Source: Pseudoalteromonas piratica
GTDB lineage: Bacteria > Pseudomonadota > Gammaproteobacteria > Enterobacterales > Alteromonadaceae
Direction of reading: 5' to 3'
Length of the DNA stretch: 64,000 nt
Assembly: GCF_000788395.1 (NCBI RefSeq)
Contig: NZ_CP009889.1
Span: 1,240,001-1,304,000, forward strand
This document shows, in pieces, positions 44,644 through 54,534 of this stretch. The notes under the pieces are model-generated. The model saw only the letters and a program-made list of their open reading frames with translations. It made no database searches and was not told the origin of the DNA. The position numbers and the translations under genes were made by a program. Each line of letters opens with the position of its first letter. The stretch's first letter is position 1.

Positions 44644-45681
44644 TCAAATAATGGGTGCTGTCTCAGCCAATGTTGACAAATTTCTCTCTAAACAACTAAG
44701 TTTGTTGAATGAAAACTCATCTGATACATTAAACTGTTCAACTTTTTTAAACTCTTCAGGGGAAATCTTTTTCATAATTGCGACATTAAACTCAAATTCT
44801 TTAACTGCAACGTTTGGTGGCTGCTGAACGTCTATCCCTTTGGACTCTCTTTGAAAAGACACCAACTCCTTAATCTTTGATAATTTTAATCGTATGTTTT
44901 CATTATGCTCACGATTGTGCTCGTCCAAATTGATAAACGATAAGAACGGTTCCTTTGAAGTAATCGCCCCAAAAGCAATTAGCCCACTTTCATTTACGTT
45001 TTCTAACCCCCACAACACAAATGCTAACGCATTTTCAATGTGATGTTTGGCTTTATCTCTCGATTTAGTTTGTTTATATATAGTTTTAGCTATTACTAAC
45101 TCATCTCTTACAAAATAACTTAAAGCGTAATATGACATTCCTTCAACAAGTAACTCTTTAGCTATTTCAAGTTTTTCTTGCCGATATTTTGGATTAGTTG
45201 TCTGTTGTACATAAGCCACTTTAGCCCATTTATTATCCTTCAACGCCAAAGATAATAATTCCTCAGTATTTAAATGTTCATACGGCGCCACTAAGGCATT
45301 GAGTGGATACCAATCTTCATCAGCATAAGCAGAAGGATTTTCGTTTAGTCTTGATTTTCCTATAACTTCATACCAATTGTTTAACTCACTTTTATACAAT
45401 TGATAGTCTTCTTCACTCAGTTGCTTTTTTGCGTGGCACCAATTTCCTTCCAATGGGACTTTACTCGTATTTTTGTTCGTATCCTGATCATCGTTGTTAC
45501 TTGTTCTATTACTTGTCAAAAGCTTCACTGGAGCGTTTTGAATACTGTTATAACTTTCCTGAGTTTCAGTAACAGTTTCAAACTCAAACCCAATATCTAA
45601 GCTATTGCTATATATAAAAATCTCTAAGATCAACAGTGTTACAACAACGCACAATAAAATAATTATTTTACTACTTTTCAT
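44644..45681 (-). CDS. Membrane-anchored hypothetical protein
   Basis: A 345-aa protein with one N-terminal membrane helix (residues 5-24) and a hydrophilic, mostly helical periplasmic part (~120-330) with no domain I recognise. I begin at the methionine directly before the helix; the longest frame adds 15 residues and starts 4 nt after the nhaC stop, so translational coupling from that earlier ATG cannot be excluded. Both candidate ribosome-binding sites are weak. It is probably in one transcript with nhaC. Confidence 0.6.
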   Translation of the reverse strand: MKSSKIIILLCVVVTLLILEIFIYSNSLDIGFEFETVTETQESYNSIQNAPVKLLTSNRTSNNDDQDTNKNTSKVPLEGNWCHAKKQLSEEDYQLYKSELNNWYEVIGKSRLNENPSAYADEDWYPLNALVAPYEHLNTEELLSLALKDNKWAKVAYVQQTTNPKYRQEKLEIAKELLVEGMSYYALSYFVRDELVIAKTIYKQTKSRDKAKHHIENALAFVLWGLENVNESGLIAFGAITSKEPFLSFINLDEHNREHNENIRLKLSKIKELVSFQRESKGIDVQQPPNVAVKEFEFNVAIMKKISPEEFKKVEQFNVSDEFSFNKLSCLERNLSTLAETAPII

Positions 45682-45730
45682 TACATGTTTTTTAAGGCTG
45701 TGGCATTTAAACACAGCCCTGTTCATTCAC

Positions 45731-47089
45731 TTAAATAATAACGCTGCCAACCACAACGTAAAGCACTAAGCTCACTAGAGCAATCGCCATACAATACGGT
45801 AACTGTGTTTTAACGTGTTCAATATGATCGCACCCACTGGCGATTGACGCGACGATTGTAGAGTCTGAAATTGGTGAAGCATGATCGCCAAATACTCCCC
45901 CACCAAGCACCGCGGCGAGTAAAAACGCTGGTTCAATGCCTGTTTGTAACGCAATTGGTAAGGCTATTGGGAATAAAATTGCAAAGGTTCCCCAAGAAGT
46001 ACCGGTAGCAAATGCCATGATCCCAGCAGTAATAAACAGTAGCGGCGCAATCCAAAGTAGAGACACCTCAGAGCTCATCAAACCACTAACATAGGTGCCT
46101 GTACCAAAGGCTTTTACTGCATCGCCGAAGGCAAACGAAAGCACTAAAACCATCACGGCTGGCACCAAATTTTTAATGCCCTTAATACTGTGCGTTAACA
46201 GCTCTTTACTAGAAAATACCTTATCTTTTAATAGCATTAAAATTAAGATTAGGTAGCTCGTTACAACCGCCCAAAGTACTGAAAACGAACCACTGCCACG
46301 GCGTAAGTCGCCATCACCAGTGTAATAAAGTAAGCCTAAAGTAATAAAAATAATGCCCATCATAGGTACCACTAGGTAACTTGCTTTGCCTCTGGTATCG
46401 CTCTTTTCGAACTTTGATTCAACCATGCTGTTGGCGTCTTTCAGCGGGCCAAATACACGGCCACTGAGCGCGGTATAGTAAACCACACACACCACAATAA
46501 TCGGGTAAAAGTTATAGCCAATCGTACTTATCAATACACCGACTTCATCTGATAGGTTATAGCCATCAAGCAAACCTAAAATATACGCACCCCAACCATT
46601 TATTAGCAGTAAAATACTGATAGGCGAACAGGTAGAATCGAGAATAAATGCAAGGCGTGCTCGCGATAGTTTGTATTTATCAAAAATGCTTTGTGATGCA
46701 AGGCCCGCGGTAAACATACTTAAGTTGGTATCAGTAAAAATCGATGAACCAATCAAGGTCGGAACCATCGCCGCTTTTCTGTCGTTATCAACCCAGTGCT
46801 TTTTATTAAGGGCATGTATAAAGCCGGTTACACCACCACTGGCATTCACTAATGCCAGCACAGCGCCAATTAATAAACTAAATATAATAATACGTTGGTT
46901 ATAGGTGGATGTTGCCACATCAATTACACCCGTTGTCATCGCTGAAATACTAGTGAGTGGTGCAAAACTAGACGACATAAAGTAGGTAAGTACTAACCCC
47001 ACCAATAACGCTTGAATCGCGCTTTTACGCCAAATGGCAACTAATATGGCCACGATCGGCGGGATAATGGTATAAATTGAATCGTTCAT
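45731..47089 (-). CDS. nhaC: NhaC-family Na+/H+ antiporter
   Basis: A 452-aa inner-membrane protein with ~11 helices and NhaC-family motifs: IFTDTNLSMFTAG (~116-128), ATGTSWGTFAILFPIALP (~362-379) and GGGVFGDHASPISDSTI (~395-411). The last carries the acidic residues needed for cation exchange. It is expected to extrude Na+ in exchange for H+, or to couple to an organic ion as some NhaC relatives do. It lies downstream of a PLP-dependent cysteine-synthase-like gene (67-bp gap), which could point to a substrate-linked role, but that is speculation. Confidence 0.88.
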   Translation of the reverse strand: MNDSIYTIIPPIVAILVAIWRKSAIQALLVGLVLTYFMSSSFAPLTSISAMTTGVIDVATSTYNQRIIIFSLLIGAVLALVNASGGVTGFIHALNKKHWVDNDRKAAMVPTLIGSSIFTDTNLSMFTAGLASQSIFDKYKLSRARLAFILDSTCSPISILLLINGWGAYILGLLDGYNLSDEVGVLISTIGYNFYPIIVVCVVYYTALSGRVFGPLKDANSMVESKFEKSDTRGKASYLVVPMMGIIFITLGLLYYTGDGDLRRGSGSFSVLWAVVTSYLILILMLLKDKVFSSKELLTHSIKGIKNLVPAVMVLVLSFAFGDAVKAFGTGTYVSGLMSSEVSLLWIAPLLFITAGIMAFATGTSWGTFAILFPIALPIALQTGIEPAFLLAAVLGGGVFGDHASPISDSTIVASIASGCDHIEHVKTQLPYCMAIALVSLVLYVVVGSVII

Positions 47090-47156
47090 TATTATTCTCA
47101 GGACGCAATAAGCGGCTTATTTTGAACAGTTAAAATTATAATTGCAAAAAAATGCT

Positions 47157-48200
47157 TTAAACTAAGCTACAAAGCCATTTCTGATATTCAGAATCAATTG
47201 GAATATGTGCTTGCTGCCAGTTTAAATCATAATAGGTATTTAAATAGCGCTCACCGCTATCGCAAATTAAACTGACAATCGAGCCCGACTCGCCAGCTTC
47301 TTGCATTTGATTAGCTAGGTGTAACATACCTACTAAATTAGTGCCTGTTGATGGCCCCACTTTGCGTCCGAGTAAACTGCTTAACCACTGCATTGCCGCA
47401 ATACTTTGCCCATCTGGTACTTTTAGCATGTCGTCAATCACACCCGGAATAAATGAGGGCTCTACCCGCGGTCGTCCAATACCTTCAATGCGGCTACCGG
47501 TTTGGTTTGTTAAAGTGTTATCACCGTTTTTATAAAAATCATAAAAAACGGAATTATCTGGGTCGACCACCAATAATTGCGTATCAACACCTTGATAACG
47601 CACGTAACGACCGATAGTGGCCGAAGTACCACCGGTACCAGGGCTCATTACAATCCATTTTGGAATTGGATTGGGTTCGTTTGCCATTTGAGTATAAATA
47701 CTCTCAGCAATATTATTATTTCCACGCCAATCGGTTGCTCGCTCAGCATAGGTGAATTGATCCATATAATGACCGCCGAGTTCATCGGCTAAGCGTTCAG
47801 ACTCTGCGTAGATTTGCGTTGTGTTTTCAACTAAATGACATTTTCCGCCATAAAATTCAATTTGTTTTATTTTCTCTTTCGCTGTGGTTTTTGCCATAAC
47901 AGCAATAAAAGGCAAGCCCAATAACTTAGCAAAATAGGCCTCAGAGACGGCGGTTGAACCACTCGAAGATTCAATTATTGGGGTACTTTCATTGATCCAA
48001 CCATTACTTAGCGCATATAAAAAAAGTGAACGTGCTAAACGGTGCTTTAACGAACCGGTAGGATGGGTACTTTCATCTTTAAAATAAAAATCAATATTGG
48101 GGTAGGCATTTAAACTAAACGATATTAAATGGGTATCAGCTGAACGAGTGTAGTCTGCAGCAATTTTAGCAAATGCTTGTTTTGTCCAATTGTTATTCAT
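47157..48200 (-). CDS. PLP-dependent cysteine synthase/lyase family protein (fold II)
   Basis: A 347-aa fold-II PLP enzyme. The Schiff-base lysine is in [11 protein letters not shown] (~42-52), the substrate loop is [12 protein letters not shown] (~85-96), and the phosphate-binding glycines are in [12 protein letters not shown] (~190-201). The sequence is closer to the stand-alone cysteine synthase/desulfhydrase-like group than to CysK or CysM. It likely acts on cysteine, O-acetylserine or a related beta-substituted amino acid. I start at the ATG at 48200 because ggggaa precedes it; an in-frame ATG five codons upstream has too close a site. It is divergent from the DUF4136 lipoprotein. Confidence 0.8.
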   Translation of the reverse strand: MNNNWTKQAFAKIAADYTRSADTHLISFSLNAYPNIDFYFKDESTHPTGSLKHRLARSLFLYALSNGWINESTPIIESSSGSTAVSEAYFAKLLGLPFIAVMAKTTAKEKIKQIEFYGGKCHLVENTTQIYAESERLADELGGHYMDQFTYAERATDWRGNNNIAESIYTQMANEPNPIPKWIVMSPGTGGTSATIGRYVRYQGVDTQLLVVDPDNSVFYDFYKNGDNTLTNQTGSRIEGIGRPRVEPSFIPGVIDDMLKVPDGQSIAAMQWLSSLLGRKVGPSTGTNLVGMLHLANQMQEAGESGSIVSLICDSGERYLNTYYDLNWQQAHIPIDSEYQKWLCSLV

Positions 48201-48228
48201 TATTTCCCCGTTCATTCTCTATTAATTT

Positions 48229-48270
48229 AAAAGCTGTAATCTTTACCTTAGGATAGAGATTACAGTTTTT
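48229..48270. promoter_or_regulatory. Inverted repeat in divergent promoter region
   Basis: The arms aaaagctgtaatct (48229-48242) and agattacagttttt (48257-48270) pair at 13 of 14 positions. Because it lies between divergently transcribed genes, an operator is more likely than a terminator. Confidence 0.4.
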
Positions 48271-48332
48271 AATTTCTATGTTATCTTTCCTTAGCAAAAC
48301 ACAAATTTGTTAGCTAGCCAAGGAGCTTGATT

Positions 48333-48896
48333 ATGAAAAACCTTTTTTTAGCATGTGGCATATTACTTTTAGCTGCCTGTGCCAAAACCCCTGATTGGGA
48401 TTATGACCGCACAGCCAATTTTGCAAGTTATAAAACCTTTGCATTTGTTGATAATGCAAATCTTGCAAAAAATACAACCAATTACCAAATTAGCCCGCTT
48501 ATGGAACAGCGCGTTCGTGAAGCGGTAACACGCGAACTAAAAGCGAAAGGTTTTTCACAAGTTGCATCGACTCAAGCTGACGTTTTAATCAATTACCATG
48601 CATCAGTCGAAAAGAAAATTGACGTTGATACTATTTCATACAATGCTGGCATGGGACACCCTTACAGCGCACGCTGGGGTTATTGGGGTGTAGGTTATGA
48701 AACTCATACATCAACGCGTGAGTATGAAGTGGGTACGCTAGTGCTTGATGTGATTGATCGCAACGAAAAAGCCTTAGTGTGGCGTGGTGCGAAAGGCGGC
48801 AAACTTAAAAAGAACCAATCACCTGAACAGCGCACTCAAGTTGCGAATGAGCTTATTGCTGAAATTTTATCAAACTTCCCACCAGAACTTATGTAA
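48333..48896 (+). CDS. DUF4136 lipoprotein
   Basis: A 187-aa protein with a lipoprotein signal (LLLAAC, Cys near 16) and the DUF4136 pattern: FASYKTFAFVD, RVREAVTRELKAKGF, ADVLINYHA, GTLVLDVIDRNEKALVWRG. It is probably anchored in the outer membrane; the function of the family is unknown. A strong aaggag lies 7 nt before the ATG at 48333. A strong terminator follows. Confidence 0.88.
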   Translation: MKNLFLACGILLLAACAKTPDWDYDRTANFASYKTFAFVDNANLAKNTTNYQISPLMEQRVREAVTRELKAKGFSQVASTQADVLINYHASVEKKIDVDTISYNAGMGHPYSARWGYWGVGYETHTSTREYEVGTLVLDVIDRNEKALVWRGAKGGKLKKNQSPEQRTQVANELIAEILSNFPPELM

Positions 48897-48913
48897 GTCA
48901 GTTCAGGTATGAT

Positions 48914-48942
48914 AAAAAAGCCATCATTTAGATGGCTTTTTT
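48914..48942. terminator. Bidirectional terminator
   Basis: A perfect 12-bp stem, aaaaaagccatc (48914-48925) with gatggctttttt (48931-48942). Confidence 0.85.
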
Positions 48943-48964
48943 GTATCTTTTCTTATTTGGTGTA

Positions 48965-49213
48965 TCAAGTAGCACCTTCTAAATAACTAATAATCTTCAT
49001 GGCTTCATCATTCGTTTTACCACACACATCTTCGGTTGGTTTGAAGTCTAAGCACACTTTTGGTCGAGTTTTATCACCAAACAACCGGCATAGATTGTTT
49101 TCGTCTAATTGCACACAGCGTACACCTGCAGGTTTGCCAAGTGGCATACCTGGAATTGAAGATGAGATACTTGGTGCAATGCAACATGCGCCACACCCTA
49201 AACGACACTCCAC
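48965..49213 (-). CDS. YkgJ-family cysteine-cluster protein
   Basis: An 82-aa protein with the CxxxCGxCC-type cluster (CRLGCGACC at 3-11) and further Cys in RCVQLDENNLCRLF, KVCLDF and DVCGK, as in YkgJ/YcgN-like proteins thought to bind Zn or Fe-S. The start is GTG at 49213 with aggggt upstream. It is a single short gene convergent with the DUF4136 gene. Function is unknown. Confidence 0.85.
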   Translation of the reverse strand: MECRLGCGACCIAPSISSSIPGMPLGKPAGVRCVQLDENNLCRLFGDKTRPKVCLDFKPTEDVCGKTNDEAMKIISYLEGAT

Positions 49214-49379
49214 GTTTTAACCCCTTTAATTTCTCGCTGCTAGTATAAAACATTCTGTGCGCGCTTGCGATAATTCAACAATATCTTCAGTTAAACGAGT
49301 TAATTGTAAAAAAATATGTATTTATGCAATCTTTAAATTAAGTTTAGAAATTATATATTTCATATAGTTATGAGCTTAT

Positions 49380-49394
49380 TAGTAATCATTATCA
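49380..49394. promoter_or_regulatory. Candidate Fur box upstream of RND pump
   Basis: The sequence tagtaatcattatca matches the 7-1-7 Fur dyad at 12 of 14 positions, better than the site at 4743. It lies 96 bp upstream of the adaptor gene. It was recognised by eye only. Confidence 0.4.
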
Positions 49395-49490
49395 TGTAAT
49401 AAACACAGTTTGTTACATCTGGGTCATCTCTATAAACATTCTCTTTTCTATAGTAAGCGCGTCATCAATAGAAAAATGTAGGGATTTACA

Positions 49491-50690
49491 ATGGCGAGCA
49501 AACTAAAACTGACCGGGATCACCCTAGCCGTTTTGCTAGGCTCTGTGGGCATTGCAGCTGGTTTAGGTGCGATGAAAAAGCCACCGGAAAAGAAAGAAGA
49601 AAAAGAGTCAATTCCAGTTGTGGTAGTTGAAGATAATAGCGTTGAGACAATTACACTTAACGTTAATTCTTACGGACTGGTTAACCCGAAATACCACACA
49701 TCACTTACTGCACAAGTTACAGGGCAAGTTACTGAAATCTCAGAAGCCTTTGTTAAAGGTGGGTTTGTAAAAGAAGGCGATGTGTTAGCGCGTATTGATC
49801 CAAATGATTACGAAGCGGCACTGACAGAAGCTGAAGCAAGTCTTGCGCAAGCACGCGCAGCGCTCGAACTAGAGCGCGCACAAAAACGCGTTGCTGAATC
49901 AGAATGGGAACGCATCAAAGAAAGTGCTAAAAACGAATTTGTGCCAACTGAGCTTTATCTACGTAAACCACAGTTAGCTGAAAAAGTTGCGCGTTTTCGC
50001 GCTGCAGAAGCAGGTGTTAAACGTGCTAAACGCAATTTAGAGCGCACGTACATCAAAGCCCCTTATGACGCAATCATTACTGCTCGTACAGTGGCACTGG
50101 GTTCGGTAGTTAACTTTGGCAGCCCTATTGGCGAATTAAGTAACACTGATTATGCCGAAGTTCGCTTACCGGTAGCTGACAAAGAATTACAATTCTTAAT
50201 GCAAGGCGGTATTGATGCTGATGTTGACTTGGTAACAAATTTCCAAGGTAAATTACATCACTGGCAAGCAAAAGTAGTACGCAGCGAAGGTCAAGTAGAT
50301 AACAAGAGCCGTATGTCGTACTTAGTTGCTGAAATTAAAGACCCTTACGGCCTAGTGTCAAATAATACCCCACTTCGTTACGGTTCGTATGTTAATGCTG
50401 CTATTTCAGGTTTATCTGTTGAAGGCGTTAGCCGCGTTAAGTCTCACCTTGTAAAGGATGGCAAAATTGCTGTGCTAGAAGATGGGGTGTTAGCCTACCG
50501 TGCCGTTGAAGTGCTGCGAGAAGAAGGCCGCGACTTCATTGTAAAAGGTGATCTTGCTAATAACGAACAAATCATTGCATCTAATATTAAGCGCCCTAAA
50601 GCTGGTATGAAATTGTCTAATGCGGCGTTATCAGAGGCTGCAAAACCTGCACAACCGGTTGCAGAATTGGCGATGAAAAAAGAGGACTAA
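49491..50690 (+). CDS. RND efflux periplasmic adaptor (membrane fusion protein)
   Basis: A 399-aa protein with a hydrophobic N-terminal anchor (7-25), a barrel/lipoyl start (LTAQVTGQVTEISEAFVKGGFVKEGDVL split at ~65-92), an alpha-helical hairpin (~105-165), the second lipoyl half (TYIKAPYDAIITART), and beta-barrel and membrane-proximal domains. It links an inner-membrane RND pump to an outer-membrane channel. No TolC-like gene follows, so it must use an unlinked one. It lies 3 nt before the permease gene. Confidence 0.9.
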   Translation: MASKLKLTGITLAVLLGSVGIAAGLGAMKKPPEKKEEKESIPVVVVEDNSVETITLNVNSYGLVNPKYHTSLTAQVTGQVTEISEAFVKGGFVKEGDVLARIDPNDYEAALTEAEASLAQARAALELERAQKRVAESEWERIKESAKNEFVPTELYLRKPQLAEKVARFRAAEAGVKRAKRNLERTYIKAPYDAIITARTVALGSVVNFGSPIGELSNTDYAEVRLPVADKELQFLMQGGIDADVDLVTNFQGKLHHWQAKVVRSEGQVDNKSRMSYLVAEIKDPYGLVSNNTPLRYGSYVNAAISGLSVEGVSRVKSHLVKDGKIAVLEDGVLAYRAVEVLREEGRDFIVKGDLANNEQIIASNIKRPKAGMKLSNAALSEAAKPAQPVAELAMKKED

Positions 50691-50693
50691 ACC

Positions 50694-53600
50694 ATGATCG
50701 ATACAAATAAAGGTATCATTGCATGGTTTACTCGCAACCCTGTTGCTGCAAACCTGTTAATGATCATCATTTTGGTGGGCGGTTTATTTACTGCCATGAC
50801 CATTCGCAAACAAATGTTTCCGCAATTTGAAAACAGCTGGATGTCAATTCAAGTTGCATACCCTGGCGCTGCCCCACAAGAGGTAGAAGAAGGGATAACC
50901 ATGAAGATTGAAGAGGCATTAGAGGGGATGCAAGGCTTAGAGCGCTTGATCACTTACTCTAATCGCGGCTTTTCACAAACATGGATCCGCATCGATGAAA
51001 GCTACGACACCAAAGAAGTGCTAGATGAAGTTAAAATGCAAATTGACTCCATCTCAACGTTTCCTGATGGTATGGAGCGCCCAATTGTTGCGAAGGAAAA
51101 ATACCGCCAAGAAGTGATGTTTTTATCGCTGCACGGACCGTTATCACAACGCGATTTAAAAGATTTAGGCTCTAAAGTACACGATGAGTTACTTGCCTTA
51201 CCAGGAATTAATATTGCCGAATACTACAGTGGCTTACGCTATGAAATCGGCATCGAAATCAGCCCTGATAAATTACGTGAATATGGCTTAACATTTAGAG
51301 ATGTGGCCAATGCGGTACGTGCATCCTCAGCAAATATGTCAGCGGGTCAAATTCGCGCTGAAAATGGCTATATTTCAATGCGTGTTGAAAACCAGGCTTA
51401 CCGTGGTAATGAGTTTGAAAAACTACCGTTACTTAGCTTACCTGATGGTAGCCAGATCTTATTAGGTGACGTAGCCACGATTAACGATGGCTTCCAAGAA
51501 GGCATTCAATTCTCTAAATTTAATGGTGATAACTCGCGCACCTTCTTTATCGGTGCATCAGAAGATCAAGATATCACTAAAGTAGCGGATACAATTAACA
51601 CCTACCTTGATAAAAAAGCAAAAGAACTTCCTGAGGGTGTGACGCTAGAATCGTTTGTTGATATGACCTACTACCTTGAAGGTCGATTAAATATGATGAT
51701 TGAAAACATGGCATGGGGTGGCTTATTAGTTATTCTCAGCTTAGCGCTATTCTTACGCATCAAACTCGCGTTTTGGGTAATGATGGGTTTACCTGTGTCG
51801 TTCCTGGGTGCATTGCTATTTATGCCTTTAGGCGGCTTAGATATCACCATTAACATTATGTCGCTATTTGCCTTTATATTGGTACTGGGTATTGTGGTGG
51901 ATGATGCCATCGTCATCGGTGAGTCGGCCCATAGTGAAATTGAAAAGCACGGCCACTCAACCGAAAATGTGATTCGTGGTGTAAAACGCGTTGCCGTACC
52001 TGCAACCTTTGGTGTGTTAACCACTATTGCAGCTTTCTTACCAATGATGCTAGATACTGGTCCTGAAGCCGCTGTATCCAAATCAATTGGTGGCGTAATT
52101 ATTTTATGTTTAATTTTCTCACTCATTGAATCTAAACTGATTTTGCCTGCGCACTTAGCGAAGATGAAGTTAAAACCGCACAACCCTAAAAATCCACTTC
52201 ACCGTATGCGTGAGGGTTTAGATGGCGGGTTAAAACGCTTTATTGATAACTACTACCGTCCAATGATTGTTAAATTCATTGAGTTCCGTTACCCAGTTAT
52301 CTTCGCATTTATTGGCTTAATGATTATCAGTGGCGGATTATTCGCAGGTGGTTTCGTTAAATTTGTTGCCAACCCAAAAATCCCCCATGACTTTGCCAAT
52401 ATTAATATTGATATGGAGCAAGCAACCGCAGAACGCACTACCCTTGAAACCGCACTGCAAGTTGAACAGCTTATCTTGAACGAAGACAAACTAATCGAAC
52501 AAGAGTTTGGTCAAAAGATGGTTGAAGATATTTCGGTTCGCCTACAAGGCCGCACCGGTGCACGTATTATGGCTAAACTAGTCGACCCAGATCTGCGCCC
52601 TATGGATACCTTTGAACTAGCTGATCGCTGGCGTAGCAAAATGCCAGAGTTCTCAGCAGTAAAAACACTTAATATTCGTGACAGCATTGGTGGCAATGAC
52701 CGTGATGATGGCGATATTAGCTTCCGCTTGGAAGGCAAAGACATGGCTGAACTACGTTTAGCTGCTGCTGAATTAAAAGCTCACCTCAATACCATTAAAG
52801 GTGTGGGGGATGTGAACGATTCAATGCAAACAGCGACCGATGAAGTGCAGTTTGAACTAAAACCTGTAGCCTATAGTTTAGGCCTAACGCTCGCGGATGT
52901 TGCATCACAAGTGAGCTTTAGTTTTTACGGCCTTGAAGCGCAACGTATTTTACGTGACGGTGAAGAAGTACGCGTAATGATCCGTTACCCAGAAGAAGAG
53001 CGTAACGCGGTGAGCCGAATTCATGATGTACGCATTATCACCCCTCAAGGTGCTGAAGTGCTACTTTCTGAAGTTGCTGAAGTGAAACTGGTTGATGGCG
53101 TAAGCAGCATTCGCCGTGAAAATGCGCGCCGTACAATTAACGTGTGGGCGAGTATTGACGCTGAACAAGTAGAACCCTTCAAAGTGGCTGAAGATATTCG
53201 TGAAGAATACATTCCAACATTACTTGAGAAATACCCAAGTATCACTACGAACTTAACAGGTCGTGTACAAGAAGAAATGGATTCTATCTGGGAGCAAATG
53301 AAAAACTTCATTATCTCGTTAATGGTTATTTATAGCTTACTGGCAATTCCACTTCGCTCGTACTCGCAACCACTGCTGATTATGTCGGTTATTCCATTTG
53401 GTATTATTGGCGCCATGTTTGGCCACATGTTCTTAGGCATGACAATGAGTGCACTATCGATGTTCGGTATCATTGCTGCGGCGGGTGTAGTTGTAAATGA
53501 CTCATTAGTTATGGTGGACTTTGTGAACCGTGCGCGAAAAGAAGGTGTAGCACTTAAAGACGCTGTGGTAGAAGCCGGTTGTAAACGTTTCCGCGCTATT

Positions 53601-53852
53601 TTACTAACATCAGCAACGACGTTTATTGGTTTAATTCCAATTTTAAGTGAAACCAGCTTACAAGCTCAGCTTGTAGTGCCAATGGCGGTATCGCTGGCAT
53701 TTGGGGTACTGTTTGCAACGGTGATTACACTAGTATTAATTCCATGTCAGTACGTGGCATTGGAAGATATCAAAGGTCTTATTAGACGAGGCAAAGAGAA
53801 AAAGGAGCTTTCTCAATCAGACATTGATGACGACGCTACTGTAAAAATCTGA
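50694..53852 (+). CDS. RND efflux permease (AcrB/MdtB-like superfamily)
   Basis: A 1052-aa inner-membrane pump of the expected HAE-RND size. There is one helix at ~12-30, two large periplasmic loops (~40-330 and ~565-865) and two six-helix bundles. The proton-relay motif is present as GIVVDDAIVIGESAH (Asp-Asp near 403-404) and the second repeat has GVVVNDSLVMVDF. The branch is the divergent group with short loops and cargo that is often unknown. Part of its 3' coding region (53552-53646) has a decayed near-copy at 60186-60279. Confidence 0.92.
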   Translation: MIDTNKGIIAWFTRNPVAANLLMIIILVGGLFTAMTIRKQMFPQFENSWMSIQVAYPGAAPQEVEEGITMKIEEALEGMQGLERLITYSNRGFSQTWIRIDESYDTKEVLDEVKMQIDSISTFPDGMERPIVAKEKYRQEVMFLSLHGPLSQRDLKDLGSKVHDELLALPGINIAEYYSGLRYEIGIEISPDKLREYGLTFRDVANAVRASSANMSAGQIRAENGYISMRVENQAYRGNEFEKLPLLSLPDGSQILLGDVATINDGFQEGIQFSKFNGDNSRTFFIGASEDQDITKVADTINTYLDKKAKELPEGVTLESFVDMTYYLEGRLNMMIENMAWGGLLVILSLALFLRIKLAFWVMMGLPVSFLGALLFMPLGGLDITINIMSLFAFILVLGIVVDDAIVIGESAHSEIEKHGHSTENVIRGVKRVAVPATFGVLTTIAAFLPMMLDTGPEAAVSKSIGGVIILCLIFSLIESKLILPAHLAKMKLKPHNPKNPLHRMREGLDGGLKRFIDNYYRPMIVKFIEFRYPVIFAFIGLMIISGGLFAGGFVKFVANPKIPHDFANINIDMEQATAERTTLETALQVEQLILNEDKLIEQEFGQKMVEDISVRLQGRTGARIMAKLVDPDLRPMDTFELADRWRSKMPEFSAVKTLNIRDSIGGNDRDDGDISFRLEGKDMAELRLAAAELKAHLNTIKGVGDVNDSMQTATDEVQFELKPVAYSLGLTLADVASQVSFSFYGLEAQRILRDGEEVRVMIRYPEEERNAVSRIHDVRIITPQGAEVLLSEVAEVKLVDGVSSIRRENARRTINVWASIDAEQVEPFKVAEDIREEYIPTLLEKYPSITTNLTGRVQEEMDSIWEQMKNFIISLMVIYSLLAIPLRSYSQPLLIMSVIPFGIIGAMFGHMFLGMTMSALSMFGIIAAAGVVVNDSLVMVDFVNRARKEGVALKDAVVEAGCKRFRAILLTSATTFIGLIPILSETSLQAQLVVPMAVSLAFGVLFATVITLVLIPCQYVALEDIKGLIRRGKEKKELSQSDIDDDATVKI

Positions 53853-53870
53853 TTACTTGTCTAACCTACC

Positions 53871-53900
53871 AAAGCCCACACTCTGTTGTGGGCTTTTTAT
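53871..53900 (+). terminator. Terminator of the RND operon
   Basis: The arms aaagcccaca (53871-53880) and tgtgggcttt (53887-53896) are followed by a T-run. Confidence 0.85.
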
Positions 53901-54116
53901 TGGGAATAATCATTAGAAAGAGTGAAAAAAGCAAAACATTACTAACTGAGTTCAAAATATGCTTCAGCGAATGGCTTAATGGATATTTCATTTAAAGAGG
54001 TGTTTTAGTAACAACTTATGCAACGAATAATAACGGCTTTTGATTGAGACGGTATGCTATTTTCTCATCAACGCATAATATAATATGAGTATACTTCAGG
54101 CATCCTGCCTTTCGCT

Positions 54117-54372
54117 CTATAGGGCCAGCTTGCGCTGTTGTAAAACATTCCCGATGTTTTGCTGGTTACTCATCACTGCATAGGCGCCTAAATCAATGCA
54201 AAGTACTTTACCGAGTGCGAGTAATTTGTCTTTCACCCACCCCTTAGGTAATCATAACTCTTGCATAATACTTTATCTTCGCCACATAAAAACGCTCTGC
54301 GTACACAACGAGGAATACAATGTTAATATGGTGTGTCAACAAGCTCTCCTGCTGTTTTCTAGGAAACGCCAT
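54117..54372 (-). pseudogene. Decayed REP-associated/Y1-type transposase fragment
   Basis: Read on the minus strand from the ATG at 54372, the frame gives MAFPRKQQESLL, then AERFLCGEDK, then a frameshift and WVKDKLLAL, IDLGAYAVMSN, ending at the stop at 54117-54119. These strings match in order the N-terminus of Y1_Tnp-family transposases (PRKQQ, RRAFLCGED, WVEDRL, CAYAVMSNHYH). The sequence diverges exactly before the HUH histidines, so the catalytic part is gone. It is a relic adjoining the truncated Rhs-like gene. Confidence 0.7.
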
Positions 54373-54534
54373 ACATGAGCACAAATGAAGTAAAAAAGAA
54401 CTCCTCGATAAATAAAAAAACACCCAAACTAAATCAAATTAGAGTGGGAGTCTTTGTTATTTGTTGGTGTTCCGATATTTAAACGCGACATTTTTATTTT
54501 GATCAAAATATTGAAAAAAGAGTAATGTAACCAA

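Noticed and set aside
54100..54160. A REP hairpin (aggcatcctgcct) tied to the transposase relic
   Set aside because: The palindrome is short with a 3-base loop and I saw no second copy, so it cannot be distinguished from chance.
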